This document shows positions 33,501 to 40,448 of a DNA stretch of 40,448 nucleotides, in pieces. Source of the stretch: Bacillota bacterium (GTDB lineage: Bacteria; Bacillota; Clostridia; Lachnospirales; Bianqueaceae); NCBI GenBank assembly GCA_017620135.1, contig JAFZQZ010000011.1:1-40448 (forward strand), given 5' to 3'. How positions within the stretch are numbered: the stretch's first letter is position 1; each line of letters starts with the position of its first letter. The notes under the pieces are model-generated. The model made no database searches. It was not told where the DNA came from and saw nothing but the letters and a program-made list of their open reading frames with translations. The translations under genes were made by a program, and so were the position numbers.

Positions 33501-36185
33501 CAGTTCCGTGCCGGTACGACAGATTATTTCATCATAACCGTACAGGATATTACGGAGATCATCGACATGAAACTGCAGATCAAAGGCAGTGTGCCGACGG
33601 TCTGGAATATTTCCAATGTCACGGTTTATATGATCAACGCGGATGGTACCCGGTACATCAACTCCAACGGTGAATACAGCTACCGCTATAAAAACGGACA
33701 GAATCCGACGCCGATCGCCCACTGGAACCGCGGTGATCAGGGCATTTCCAAGGATGTGGAACTGTTCCGGAATCTCCAGCAGAATTCGATCTCTGAAGTC
33801 AGTATCGTGTTTGAACACAACGAGATCTCGCTCGATCCCGCTACGTTCGACTGGAAATCCAAGGTCACCCGTGAGCCCGCGTCGAGCAATGACATTCTGA
33901 ATCTTTATATTTATCCGGCGACCGGCGGTTCTTACGCCAATCCGAGTGATTATGAGCTGATGGCGGCTGTTCACTATACGGACGGCAATAATCTGCGTGA
34001 GATGCAGGTATCCACCGGATTTATGAATCTGGGAGTGGATGAAAACGGTAATCAGGTCTTCTACGCGCTCGGACTGAACGCGAACAATATGCAGGGACTT
34101 GGCGTCGTGGATGTGAAGTCGGATTCGCTGACACCGCTCGTCACACCGATGAATTACGGTATCATACAGAGAATTCGCGGCGGTGTTCTGATCGAGACCT
34201 ATCGTCTTGGCGGCGTTGGCAATGCTGATTCAGGCGCCAGCATGAAGATCATTTCCAATGTGGAGAGCCAGTATTCGCAAAGACTGCTGTTCCAGCTGTC
34301 GGATAATATCCAGGCGCAGGAGCTGCTCGCCGAGCAGAAGGATGTTGCTTTCGCGCTTTACTTCCGCACGATGGCGGGACAGGAACTTCGAAGCAAATAT
34401 GTCTATCTGACCGACATGGGTTATGATTCGATCAGTCCCTCTCAGGTCATGGAAGTCGATTTTGATATCGGAGAAATCAGCGAGATCACAGGCATCAATA
34501 TCGTAGCGGTAGGAGCGATCGACGCGCCGATGACACAGGCTTACCTGTGCAGTCAGAAGGACGACGGAACGATCGTGAAGGAATGGAGCATCCAGAATGG
34601 CATGACCCCCAGACAGACGCCTGCCAGGATCAATTTCCTCGGCGATGTCGAAGTCCTTTCGATGATCATCGAGACGGCCGCTGATGAAGCATCCATGAGC
34701 AGCGGCACGAAGGATCCGATCCGTATGACGGTGGGATACTATGACAAGCAGGGCGCCATGCAGACAAAGACCTATAATGATATCCGGCCTTATGTCAAAG
34801 CAGGCGACGGCTTCAGCGCCGAGGGCAAGGATGAACTGGAACTGATCATTCCGGGACTTGCGGAGACCAGATATGTGGAACTCGAGCCTTATCATTCCGG
34901 CTCCAGCGGTTCCAGCGCGGATCTCAGCTTCTGGAAACCCTATAAGATCAGTGTACAGACCGGTCTGGACGGCCCATGGGTCAGCCGTACGGTAGACAGA
35001 CGGATCTTCCAGAACGATCCGCAGCGGATCTTCCTGGCGGATATCGTCATGATCGGTACCGTCAATCTGATCTCCCGCACGGGTACGAGTACGCCGCAGG
35101 AGGTCGAGATCCATAACGGACAGGATGAAGCATATGTGGTGGATTCCGGAACGATCGTTACGGTAAGGACCCGGATCACCGGTTCGTCTGAAGGACTGGA
35201 TTACAAGCTGACGATGATCGATCCGAACACCGGTGCGGAAGAACGCGCGATGCTCGGAGCCACGCATATGTACGACGAGAACTATCTGGAAGACATTTAC
35301 GCGCTGGCACTGGCTTCCGTCAACTCTTCGCAGTCCTCTTCGACAGAAAAGAAAAACGCGCAGAAAGTGCTGGATATCGTCGGCGCCATGCTGGATTCAG
35401 ACGGAAGCTTCACCTATGATGACAACCTGCTGACCTTCACGCTTCCGCGCAACTACAGTGATATCAGACTGAAATATATCGTTAAGGTTATTTCCAAAGA
35501 AAATCCCGACGCGTTCTTCACGATCGAAATCACGGTCCGCAGTGAGGAGGATCAGCTGGAAGAAGCACTCGCAGCCTGGAACGGAGTCCGGGCGGTCGGC
35601 GAAGTATATGATCCGGCTTCCGGATCGACGCAGTCGATCATGAACGGAGGCGAGACAACGGTACTCATCGGTTCCGGTGAGAAGATCGTCGTGACACCGA
35701 GAGTCTCCGGACAGGAAGGGTATTCAGCAAGTATCGCCTCCTATGATCCGGCCACGAAAGCGACCGGACGGGCCAGACTGGAAGAGACCCACGGATATTC
35801 TGAAAGCGAAATCGATTCCCTGATCGCTCAGGCGAATCAGATCATGGTAGACTTCTCGTCGACAGACGAAGAACTGCAGGCGGCGGCCGCTGTCCTTTCC
35901 GCGATCGAACAGGTTCAGAAGAGCGGCAGTTTTACAACAGATGGCGGTATCATCTTTACCGCGCCGGCGAACTATACCGGAAGCAATCTCTACTACCTGA
36001 TCACGGTCAACTCAGGATCGACGGGAGGAAAACTCTTTACGGTCGTGGTGACGGTCGAATCGGAAACCAATCCACTTCCGCAGGCAGAGGCCAACATGCA
36101 GAAGGCAATCGAAGCAGGAAACGCCTATCGGGCAAGTCTCCAGCAGAATAATAACTCCCAGACGGAAGACAGTTCAGGAGGTTAG
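30531..36185 (+). CDS. Giant secreted multidomain beta-sandwich protein (T4SS-like cluster)
   Basis: The 1884-aa protein starts at an ATG behind AAGGAAAGAGG and has a signal peptide (LRQVLAGLLALTMLIELLPVTPAKA). The body is made of related beta-rich segments, each opening with a Tyr-x-Val strand, a Gly/Asn/Asp-rich turn and a YF(A/Q)(I/L) strand, and closing with W-x-(I/C)-x-(G/N)(I/L/V). Copies begin near residues 60, 495 and 740, with weaker ones beyond; the plan recalls PLAT-like sandwiches, without proof. A Gly/Ser/Asp linker near residue 660 divides the protein. The C-terminus has two copies of a module of about 160 residues (about 1524-1683 and 1684-1845), each with DP(N/A)T, THxY, a helical stretch and a closing beta segment. 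No membrane anchor or sortase signal is seen at the end. It lies between VirB4 and VirD4-side genes, so it is probably a dedicated surface component or substrate. Confidence 0.8.
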   Translation: MRTKWEACLRQVLAGLLALTMLIELLPVTPAKAAEISGRSPSITAPLKGTKVGNGKSVSNTYILEVSSGTRQGGGNADNVIYFAIEYHTGSTRRTVVLMPGEDAIESGFRIAAKAGNRNSRISMINDTFNCSLVTSLDQKLPLGSVQTDQFLFETPATVTSIDKIQVFGGWTDEGSIWACQGIRLYRVDILYGLEMYGYYSNTGYIDFIGEIIAEAAMLEGSGFFRWNAAGGVFNIAPMDSTVGTAGITLVTSTSKSAYESRYNKKTNVGFRQGSEAENQYVFRLDLADVGLAGFEAQAALYQAGSKATLSHSNMIETASLNVRYYDVFDNVRDVSLPLMMNALGYIRESLGDIAIAGYGQQGDKIAFPAILPNFKELGTVSISLGMNQALTETGIMIYGTDVAGQRGSISQTDNIAYTCFALYSAEDGEMNVTLDGASIKYEFNKNAEPVSYSVASSVEGIGLEAGQTSFLSMQVSTGGNLVLEPVDRREKYLITISTDNVANAGTLDDILIQFHYINMKDKEIVSDEYNIRDFVQSFYGEWPGNRSNFAYAYGFRQGGTVQFIIPLQNVKKFTDVSVKLNGSDEWQIKGLTIAMIKSYETRTAEWGNFTSVERRSSDSSEPLLHSYLKFSRQVKTQDPCFSVGALYAVGGVEPGSSGEGSEGDGSGGDGSGDGGSGGDDTDADRGTLIQDDGRWNKITANGEIVSDRDDIDWEQLSQYMTFEDAQQDLGFTRERYVYNVKVKVAGNKVNEGNDDSGSANLFYFQLIFERGSSGVTLANQQIKGDAFRTGAIVNFKIPTSQNYGDLIAIQVLPDNQDDNSNIYDKLQIEYIEVELKTDKAISPTWAARGEGAEGLGWVGIDYRDPGEVSTNEGAPGHSMSELATTYSITESSYSAKLLIAIETGPYGTKILYDENLNKVRTSSATLAGGMSMSFNYFNTEGRVKSEEGIDVIEKMNEYAGREGTMTRKVTYGDEVREENMDFYVSDPQYQFRAGTTDYFIITVQDITEIIDMKLQIKGSVPTVWNISNVTVYMINADGTRYINSNGEYSYRYKNGQNPTPIAHWNRGDQGISKDVELFRNLQQNSISEVSIVFEHNEISLDPATFDWKSKVTREPASSNDILNLYIYPATGGSYANPSDYELMAAVHYTDGNNLREMQVSTGFMNLGVDENGNQVFYALGLNANNMQGLGVVDVKSDSLTPLVTPMNYGIIQRIRGGVLIETYRLGGVGNADSGASMKIISNVESQYSQRLLFQLSDNIQAQELLAEQKDVAFALYFRTMAGQELRSKYVYLTDMGYDSISPSQVMEVDFDIGEISEITGINIVAVGAIDAPMTQAYLCSQKDDGTIVKEWSIQNGMTPRQTPARINFLGDVEVLSMIIETAADEASMSSGTKDPIRMTVGYYDKQGAMQTKTYNDIRPYVKAGDGFSAEGKDELELIIPGLAETRYVELEPYHSGSSGSSADLSFWKPYKISVQTGLDGPWVSRTVDRRIFQNDPQRIFLADIVMIGTVNLISRTGTSTPQEVEIHNGQDEAYVVDSGTIVTVRTRITGSSEGLDYKLTMIDPNTGAEERAMLGATHMYDENYLEDIYALALASVNSSQSSSTEKKNAQKVLDIVGAMLDSDGSFTYDDNLLTFTLPRNYSDIRLKYIVKVISKENPDAFFTIEITVRSEEDQLEEALAAWNGVRAVGEVYDPASGSTQSIMNGGETTVLIGSGEKIVVTPRVSGQEGYSASIASYDPATKATGRARLEETHGYSESEIDSLIAQANQIMVDFSSTDEELQAAAAVLSAIEQVQKSGSFTTDGGIIFTAPANYTGSNLYYLITVNSGSTGGKLFTVVVTVESETNPLPQAEANMQKAIEAGNAYRASLQQNNNSQTEDSSGG

Positions 36186-36190
36186 AACGG

Positions 36191-37285
36191 ATGGCAGAAA
36201 AGAATGAAGAGCTGACCTTTTCCGGTGAATTGATCCTGGAAAAGGAAAGGAAACGGAAGATACTGATCTATGTCTGTATCGGTTTAGGACTGTTGGCGCT
36301 CATCCTGACGATCCTTCTGGTCATCAAAGGCAATAACCGCGGCTCCTATCAGGGAGGAGAAGGAACGATCTATCCCTATGGCTGGCAGGAAAAAAGAAAC
36401 GGCACCGTCCGGCTCGTGATCGACCGGACGGCTGCCCCCGGCTACGAATGGGTCGCAGAAGGCTATGATGAGAATGCGGAAAACCATATGATCCAGGTGG
36501 AGACCCCGCAGCAGAGAGGAAAGAGCAGCTGTGAGTTTATCTTTCATCCTCAGACAGAGGGAAGAGAAGCGCTCACGCTGGTCCTGACAGACGCGGATGG
36601 TTTCTCCCGGCTGGGAGAACTGAATCTGGTGGTGGAAGTTACGCAAAGCGGAAATAAGTTGCTGACAAGTATCGTCAGTCATGATCTTTCGGTTTATTTT
36701 GAACCTGTCCGCGGGGGAGAGAACACGGCCTATCCGTACGCCCTGACGATGGATCAGGATGGTTATCTGGTGCTGGTCGTCTGGGATCAGAACCTGGTCT
36801 ATCCGGAATTCGTTTCGGATGAAGATCTTATGAAGCAGCTGGAGGAAGAAGCGAAGAAAGCGGAGTCGGAAATACTGACCGAAGAACAGATACAGGAACT
36901 GGAAAACGCGCCGGTCGATGAAAGCTATTCATCCGATGCCTACTTTGACTGGAAAGGAAGATCCGATCAGGAGGAAGTACTCGAATATCTGGGTCTTCAG
37001 TATGGAGAGAAACAGGTGAAAGCCTATTTCCGACCGGCAGCTGTCGGCGGATCACAGATCCATCTTTGTTCGGCAGTCGGGGCCTGTGAGATCACGGCAG
37101 CCGTAAACGTTACCGGAAATGACGGAACACTTACCATTGAATCACATGCCCTGCAAAGCTACACTGCGCCGGAAGAGGAACCGTCTGTAGCTGTGCAGGA
37201 AGAGGAAGGAGAGGAAGAAGCGGCTCAGGATACTCCCGCCGGAAACGGCGGACAGGAAAGTGCGGAGGGAAGTTCTGATGATTAA
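36191..37285 (+). CDS. Bitopic membrane protein with extracellular beta domains, function unknown
   Basis: This 364-aa protein has a cytosolic N-terminus of about 22 residues (Lys/Arg/Glu-rich), one transmembrane helix (ILIYVCIGLGLLALILTILLVI) and an outside part of about 320 residues. The outside part has beta-rich segments (GTVRLVIDRTAAPGYEWVAEG, EALTLVLTDADGFSRLGELNLVVEVT), a Glu-rich helix with EEEAKKAESEILTEEQIQELEN and an acidic low-complexity tail. The topology is like VirB8, the bitopic T4SS core protein, but the domain does not look like its NTF2-like fold. It starts 5 bp after the giant gene, with AGGAGG in the preceding codons, and overlaps the VirD4 gene by 8 bp, so the three are tightly coupled. 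Confidence 0.7.
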   Translation: MAEKNEELTFSGELILEKERKRKILIYVCIGLGLLALILTILLVIKGNNRGSYQGGEGTIYPYGWQEKRNGTVRLVIDRTAAPGYEWVAEGYDENAENHMIQVETPQQRGKSSCEFIFHPQTEGREALTLVLTDADGFSRLGELNLVVEVTQSGNKLLTSIVSHDLSVYFEPVRGGENTAYPYALTMDQDGYLVLVVWDQNLVYPEFVSDEDLMKQLEEEAKKAESEILTEEQIQELENAPVDESYSSDAYFDWKGRSDQEEVLEYLGLQYGEKQVKAYFRPAAVGGSQIHLCSAVGACEITAAVNVTGNDGTLTIESHALQSYTAPEEEPSVAVQEEEGEEEAAQDTPAGNGGQESAEGSSDD

Positions 37286-39308
37286 GAAACTCTGGGAAGA
37301 CATAACGGAAAGAATTCGGAATATGGATAAAAAATCCCTTGTTCTGATCATTCTTTTATTTCTGGTCGTATCCCTGTTTCTCGGCGCGCTGGTGAGATTT
37401 GTAGTCGAAAACCTGGGAGCCGCCGTATCCGGAGGCAAATGGGCTTTTCGTCCGAGACTTCTGATCGAGCCCGCCACCTGGATACTGGGACTTACGATCA
37501 CCATTGTCAGCGGCGTGCTCTACGCGATCAGCGGCGGATTCCGGAACGGAGCCAAGCTCGGCCGGAAAATGCTGGGCGGAAAGGCGGACAGCAATGTCGT
37601 CGAGAGTCCTCTGGAAAACAGCCGTTTCCTGACCGATCAGGAACGCGACAAGTATTTCCCGCCGTTCACGTATGAGACACTGCCACAGGCAAAGAATGAC
37701 GGAGTTCCGGTACGTGCCGTTCTGGATAAAAAGGGAAAACTCGTTGGTAATTTCAAGCCGGGCGTGCACGCGCTGGTCATCGGCGCGACCGGTTCCGGTA
37801 AAACAACGACCTTTATCAACCCGATGATCCAGATCCTCGGTGCGACCAACTGCGGAAGCAGTATGATCATGACTGACCCGAAAGGTGAGCTTTTTGACCT
37901 CCATTCGGGCTTTCTGAAGAGTCGTGGTTATAAGGTCATGGTGCTGGATCTTCGTGATACCTATTCATCTTCCCGCTGGAATCCGCTGGAACCCATCTGG
38001 GATGCCTATCAGGCCTACCTGGACGCGGGCAACAATATCATCGCGCATATCGACTCCATGTCCAAGTATCCGGATCTTCGCCGAATGAACGGAGAGGCGG
38101 AGGAAGGCGAAAACTGGGTCGAATGGGAAGGCAAGGCTTATACGGATATGAGTCACTGCCGGGATGATATCTCCGTCGCCCAGCAGAAGATCTACGATGA
38201 AATGTATGAGGATCTGTCCGACCTGATCGGCGGTTTGATCCCCGTTCAGAATGAAAAGGATCCCCTCTGGGAAAAAGGCGCCAGAAGTATCGTCATGGCT
38301 ACGGCACTGGCGATGCTGGAAGACTCCGCGAATCCCGATCTGGGGATGACGAAGGAAAAGTTCAATCTTTTCAATATCAATAAAGCGCTTGGATCCAGTG
38401 AGGACAATTATAAGATCCTGAAGGATTATTTTGAAGGTAGAAGTAAACTCTCACAGGCATACCAGCTGTCCCGTCAGGTCATGACCGCGCCGGATACGAC
38501 GCTCGGATCCTACATGTCGATCACCTTTGATAAGATGAACCTTTTCAATGACCGCGGCCTCTGCGGTCTGACGAGTGCGACAGATATCCATGTAGATGAA
38601 TTCACCACCGGTCCCTGCGCGCTCTTTCTGAAGATCCCGGATGAAAAAGATACGAGGCACGCGCTGGCATCTTTGTTTATCCTGAGCACCTATAAAGCAC
38701 TGATCAAGATCGCGACAGGACTTCCCGGCCAGACGCTTCCCAGAAATGTCTATTTCATCATGGATGAGTTTGGTAATATGCCGAAGATCGATAAATTCGG
38801 CCAGATGATCACTGTCGGCCGTTCACGTAAGATCTGGTTCAGCATGGTCGTCCAGTCTTTCGTACAGCTGACGAATGTGTACGGCAAGGAAGTGGCGGAT
38901 ATCGTCATAGGTAACTGCGGTGTCAAGATGTTTATCGGTTCGAACGATACAGATACCTGTAAGATGTTCTCGGAAATGTGCGGCAATATGACAGTTCGTA
39001 CGACTTCGACTTCCAGCTCGCTGGGATCGAAGGCCGGCGATATCAACGTATCGACGAATACACAGGTACGTCCCCTGATCTATCCCAGTGAGCTGCAGCG
39101 ACTGAACAACCAGGAGAGTACCGGAAACAGTATCATCGTATCCTTCAACTCGTTCCCGCTGAAGACGAAGTACACGCCATCCTATAAATGTCCTTACTAC
39201 AAATTCGGCCCGATGGATCTGACAGAGATCCGCAGCCATATGTTCCGGGCGGATGAAGTATTCTATGATCTTCGTGAACGTAACGAAAAAATCCTTGGTG
39301 CGTCCTAA
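37278..39308 (+). CDS. VirD4/TraG-type coupling protein (T4CP)
   Basis: This 676-aa protein starts at an ATG behind GGAGGGAAG, overlapping the previous gene by 8 bp. Two N-terminal transmembrane helices (residues about 16-40 and 62-85) precede the AAA+ motor with Walker A GATGSGKTT (169-177), a MTDPKGELFDLHSGFLKSRGY segment typical of VirD4, Walker B YFIMDEFGNMP (Asp496, Glu497), TVGRSRKIWFSMVVQSFVQL and the late NCGVKMFIGSNDTDT. T4CPs bring DNA or protein substrates to the T4SS channel. Its presence implies that something is exported. No relaxase is visible in the window, so the substrate could be protein, or the relaxase may lie outside. Confidence 0.95.
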   Translation: MIKKLWEDITERIRNMDKKSLVLIILLFLVVSLFLGALVRFVVENLGAAVSGGKWAFRPRLLIEPATWILGLTITIVSGVLYAISGGFRNGAKLGRKMLGGKADSNVVESPLENSRFLTDQERDKYFPPFTYETLPQAKNDGVPVRAVLDKKGKLVGNFKPGVHALVIGATGSGKTTTFINPMIQILGATNCGSSMIMTDPKGELFDLHSGFLKSRGYKVMVLDLRDTYSSSRWNPLEPIWDAYQAYLDAGNNIIAHIDSMSKYPDLRRMNGEAEEGENWVEWEGKAYTDMSHCRDDISVAQQKIYDEMYEDLSDLIGGLIPVQNEKDPLWEKGARSIVMATALAMLEDSANPDLGMTKEKFNLFNINKALGSSEDNYKILKDYFEGRSKLSQAYQLSRQVMTAPDTTLGSYMSITFDKMNLFNDRGLCGLTSATDIHVDEFTTGPCALFLKIPDEKDTRHALASLFILSTYKALIKIATGLPGQTLPRNVYFIMDEFGNMPKIDKFGQMITVGRSRKIWFSMVVQSFVQLTNVYGKEVADIVIGNCGVKMFIGSNDTDTCKMFSEMCGNMTVRTTSTSSSLGSKAGDINVSTNTQVRPLIYPSELQRLNNQESTGNSIIVSFNSFPLKTKYTPSYKCPYYKFGPMDLTEIRSHMFRADEVFYDLRERNEKILGAS

Positions 39309-39323
39309 AAGAAAGGAGACCTG

Positions 39324-39998
39324 ATGACTGAGTTTAAACGCGAGATCAGGAAAGTCTTTCTGGGCAGAACGATTCGTCTGGAAGACGGAAGGCTTTCTCC
39401 GATCGGCCCGGATGATCTGGCGATCCCCAGCGGTGTAGCGGATGGGGCGCTCGGAATCAGGATCCTGGGTGTAGGACATAAAAATCAGCTTCTGGAGACC
39501 TCACTGAATGAGGAAATGACCATTGAAGCGGTCCGTGAGGCGATGAAAGACATCGGACGCGGGGTCCTTTTCCGGCAGCAGCCGGAGATCGTCGCGTGTC
39601 TGATCCGATATGTTCTGACCAAACCGGCTATGCTGACCTTTACTTTTCGCGAGGGAGAACCGGTTTTGACCGCTTGGGCGGGAAGAGGCTTCAGCGGTCC
39701 GATAGCAAGGGGCAGAGCGCTGAAAGCCCTGAAAAAGAAACTGCCGGAAACGGTCACCTTCTCTGAGAAAACCGCACCGGAAGAAGAGAAGGAAGAAAAG
39801 CCTCAGAAGGAGAAGAAAAAACGTCTTTCCGCGTCAGAAAAGAAAGCGCTGAGAGAAGAACAGAGAAAAGAAGCGCTCAAAGCCCGAAAAGAAAGGGAAG
39901 AGCTGGCTGCGCAGCGTATCGCGGAAATGGAAGCTTTTGAAACTGAATTCAGAAAAAGTACCGGGAAAAAAGAACCGGAGAGGGAGGATAAAGAATAA
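39324..39998 (+). CDS. Hypothetical cytosolic protein with Lys/Glu-rich C-terminal coiled region
   Basis: The 224-aa product is not one I recognise. The first 150 residues form a compact alpha/beta domain with VFLGRTIRLEDGRLSPIGPDDLAIPSG, a helix EAVREAMKDIGRGVLF and a strand pair with MLTFTFREGEPVLTAWAGRG. The last 75 residues are a highly charged helix rich in Lys, Glu and Arg. No signal or membrane segment is present. AAAGGAG precedes the ATG, 15 bp after VirD4, and the stop lies 2 bp before the STAS gene. Position suggests a cytosolic partner of VirD4 or of the STAS protein, for instance an adaptor (guess). Confidence 0.65.
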   Translation: MTEFKREIRKVFLGRTIRLEDGRLSPIGPDDLAIPSGVADGALGIRILGVGHKNQLLETSLNEEMTIEAVREAMKDIGRGVLFRQQPEIVACLIRYVLTKPAMLTFTFREGEPVLTAWAGRGFSGPIARGRALKALKKKLPETVTFSEKTAPEEEKEEKPQKEKKKRLSASEKKALREEQRKEALKARKEREELAAQRIAEMEAFETEFRKSTGKKEPEREDKE

Positions 39999-40000
39999 GC

Positions 40001-40300
40001 ATGGATATGAATCTCATCAAACACGGGACAGAAGGTGAACTTCACCTGATCGGATATATTGATGCGACAAATTCACAGGAAGTCGAAAATATCCTGGTCT
40101 CTTTGGTCCCACAGTTCGATACGCTCGTTTTGGACATGGGCAAACTGGAATACGTATCCAGCGCCGGTCTTCGTGCCTTCCGCCATGTATATATGGATAT
40201 GCGTCAGAAACATGGCGTTCTGATCGCGAGAAATGTCAGTAAAGCCGTGATGGAAGTTTTCGAGATCACCGGATTTACCAGACTCTTCAAGTTTGAGTAA
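40001..40300 (+). CDS. STAS-domain anti-sigma factor antagonist-like protein
   Basis: This 99-aa single STAS domain is of the SpoIIAA/RsbV kind: HLIGYIDATNSQEVENIL, then LVLDMGKLEYVSSAGLRAFRHVY and a closing GFTRLFKFE. Ser54 in YVSSAGLR lies where SpoIIAA is phosphorylated (Ser58). The Asp just before it in SpoIIAA is Ser53 here, a variant common in other anti-anti-sigma proteins. Family members bind a kinase-type anti-sigma factor in a phosphorylation-dependent way. The start lies 2 bp after the preceding stop, so it is co-translated with the T4SS-like cluster. No anti-sigma kinase or phosphatase is visible before the window ends. Confidence 0.88.
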   Translation: MDMNLIKHGTEGELHLIGYIDATNSQEVENILVSLVPQFDTLVLDMGKLEYVSSAGLRAFRHVYMDMRQKHGVLIARNVSKAVMEVFEITGFTRLFKFE

Positions 40301-40448
40301 TTATCAGGGAGACCAGCTATGAAAAGTCAAGCATGAATTGAGGATTTTTCAGATCTTTCAAGTCGTTATTCATGGCAAAAAAGGGTAACTTTAACAAAGC
40401 TCCCAGAAGGCGCTTTTTCAAAAAATAACAGAGGATGGATATTATTGA
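40301..40448 (+). other. Downstream end of the window: well-placed ribosome binding site before an aborted reading frame
   Basis: GGGAG lies 7-8 nt before an ATG at 40319, but that frame stops after five codons (Met-Lys-Ser-Gln-Ala). The shifted frame stays open a little longer (to about 40391). A CATGAAT/ATTCATG dyad (about 40332-40374) and a possible 18-codon basic ORF (40372-40428, no ribosome binding site) are also present. It may be a decayed gene start, a leader peptide or chance. Confidence 0.3.

Noticed and set aside
40372..40428. 18-codon basic peptide gene
   Set aside because: No ribosome binding site, and it overlaps a possible hairpin; too short to support.

Overview
The window looks like the chromosome of an anaerobic, probably gut-dwelling Clostridia-type Bacillota. 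The evidence is strong AGGAGG-type ribosome binding sites, near-consensus sigma-A promoters, an SDR-type mannonate oxidoreductase, a two-gene minimal SUF-like (SmsCB-type) Fe-S system, a 2HCT carboxylate transporter beside malic enzyme, and a Gram-positive type IV secretion (T4SS) gene set of the PrgI/VirB4/VirD4 kind. GC content looks moderate by eye; it was not computed. I saw no rRNA, tRNA, insertion sequence, integrase or CRISPR array.

Left part (1-20.2 kb), metabolism. The window opens inside the 3' end of a probable sugar-binding lipoprotein gene. A MATE exporter and a convergent AraC regulator follow. The AraC gene is divergent from uxuA-uxuB (mannonate to 2-keto-3-deoxygluconate, hexuronate catabolism), which is followed by an aldo/keto reductase whose ribosome binding site lies in a perfect hairpin. 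On the minus strand lies malic enzyme - 2HCT transporter - small zinc-ribbon membrane protein. Divergent to it are a CcdA-thioredoxin fusion and then sufC-sufB. A PD-(D/E)XK-like protein with a structured leader follows, and downstream of it is an unusual series of five 36-nt stem-loop units. Next are a beta-propeller protein (minus), a divergent TetR-AraC pair, and an operon for DUF4867 protein, L-fucose-isomerase-like protein, transaldolase and a small unknown protein. That operon ends at a strong terminator.

Right part (20.3-40.4 kb), surface machine. An XRE-receiver fusion regulator, with Glu at the usual phospho-Asp position, precedes a long co-directional cluster. Its order is: VirB2-like pilin, an internal terminator or attenuator, a 578-aa secreted protein, a membrane-anchored Ig-like protein, a VirB6/TrbL-like membrane protein, a 1408-aa PrgI-VirB4 fusion ATPase, a 1884-aa secreted multidomain protein, a bitopic membrane protein, VirD4, a Lys/Glu-rich cytosolic protein and a STAS-domain anti-anti-sigma-like protein. 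No relaxase, peptidoglycan hydrolase or integrase is visible. The cluster could be a T4SS-derived surface or secretion apparatus with very large ectodomain proteins, or the transfer half of an element that continues past the right edge.

The strongest candidates for something undescribed are this T4SS-like locus with its dedicated surface proteins and STAS partner, and the 36-nt dyad array next to the nuclease-like gene.
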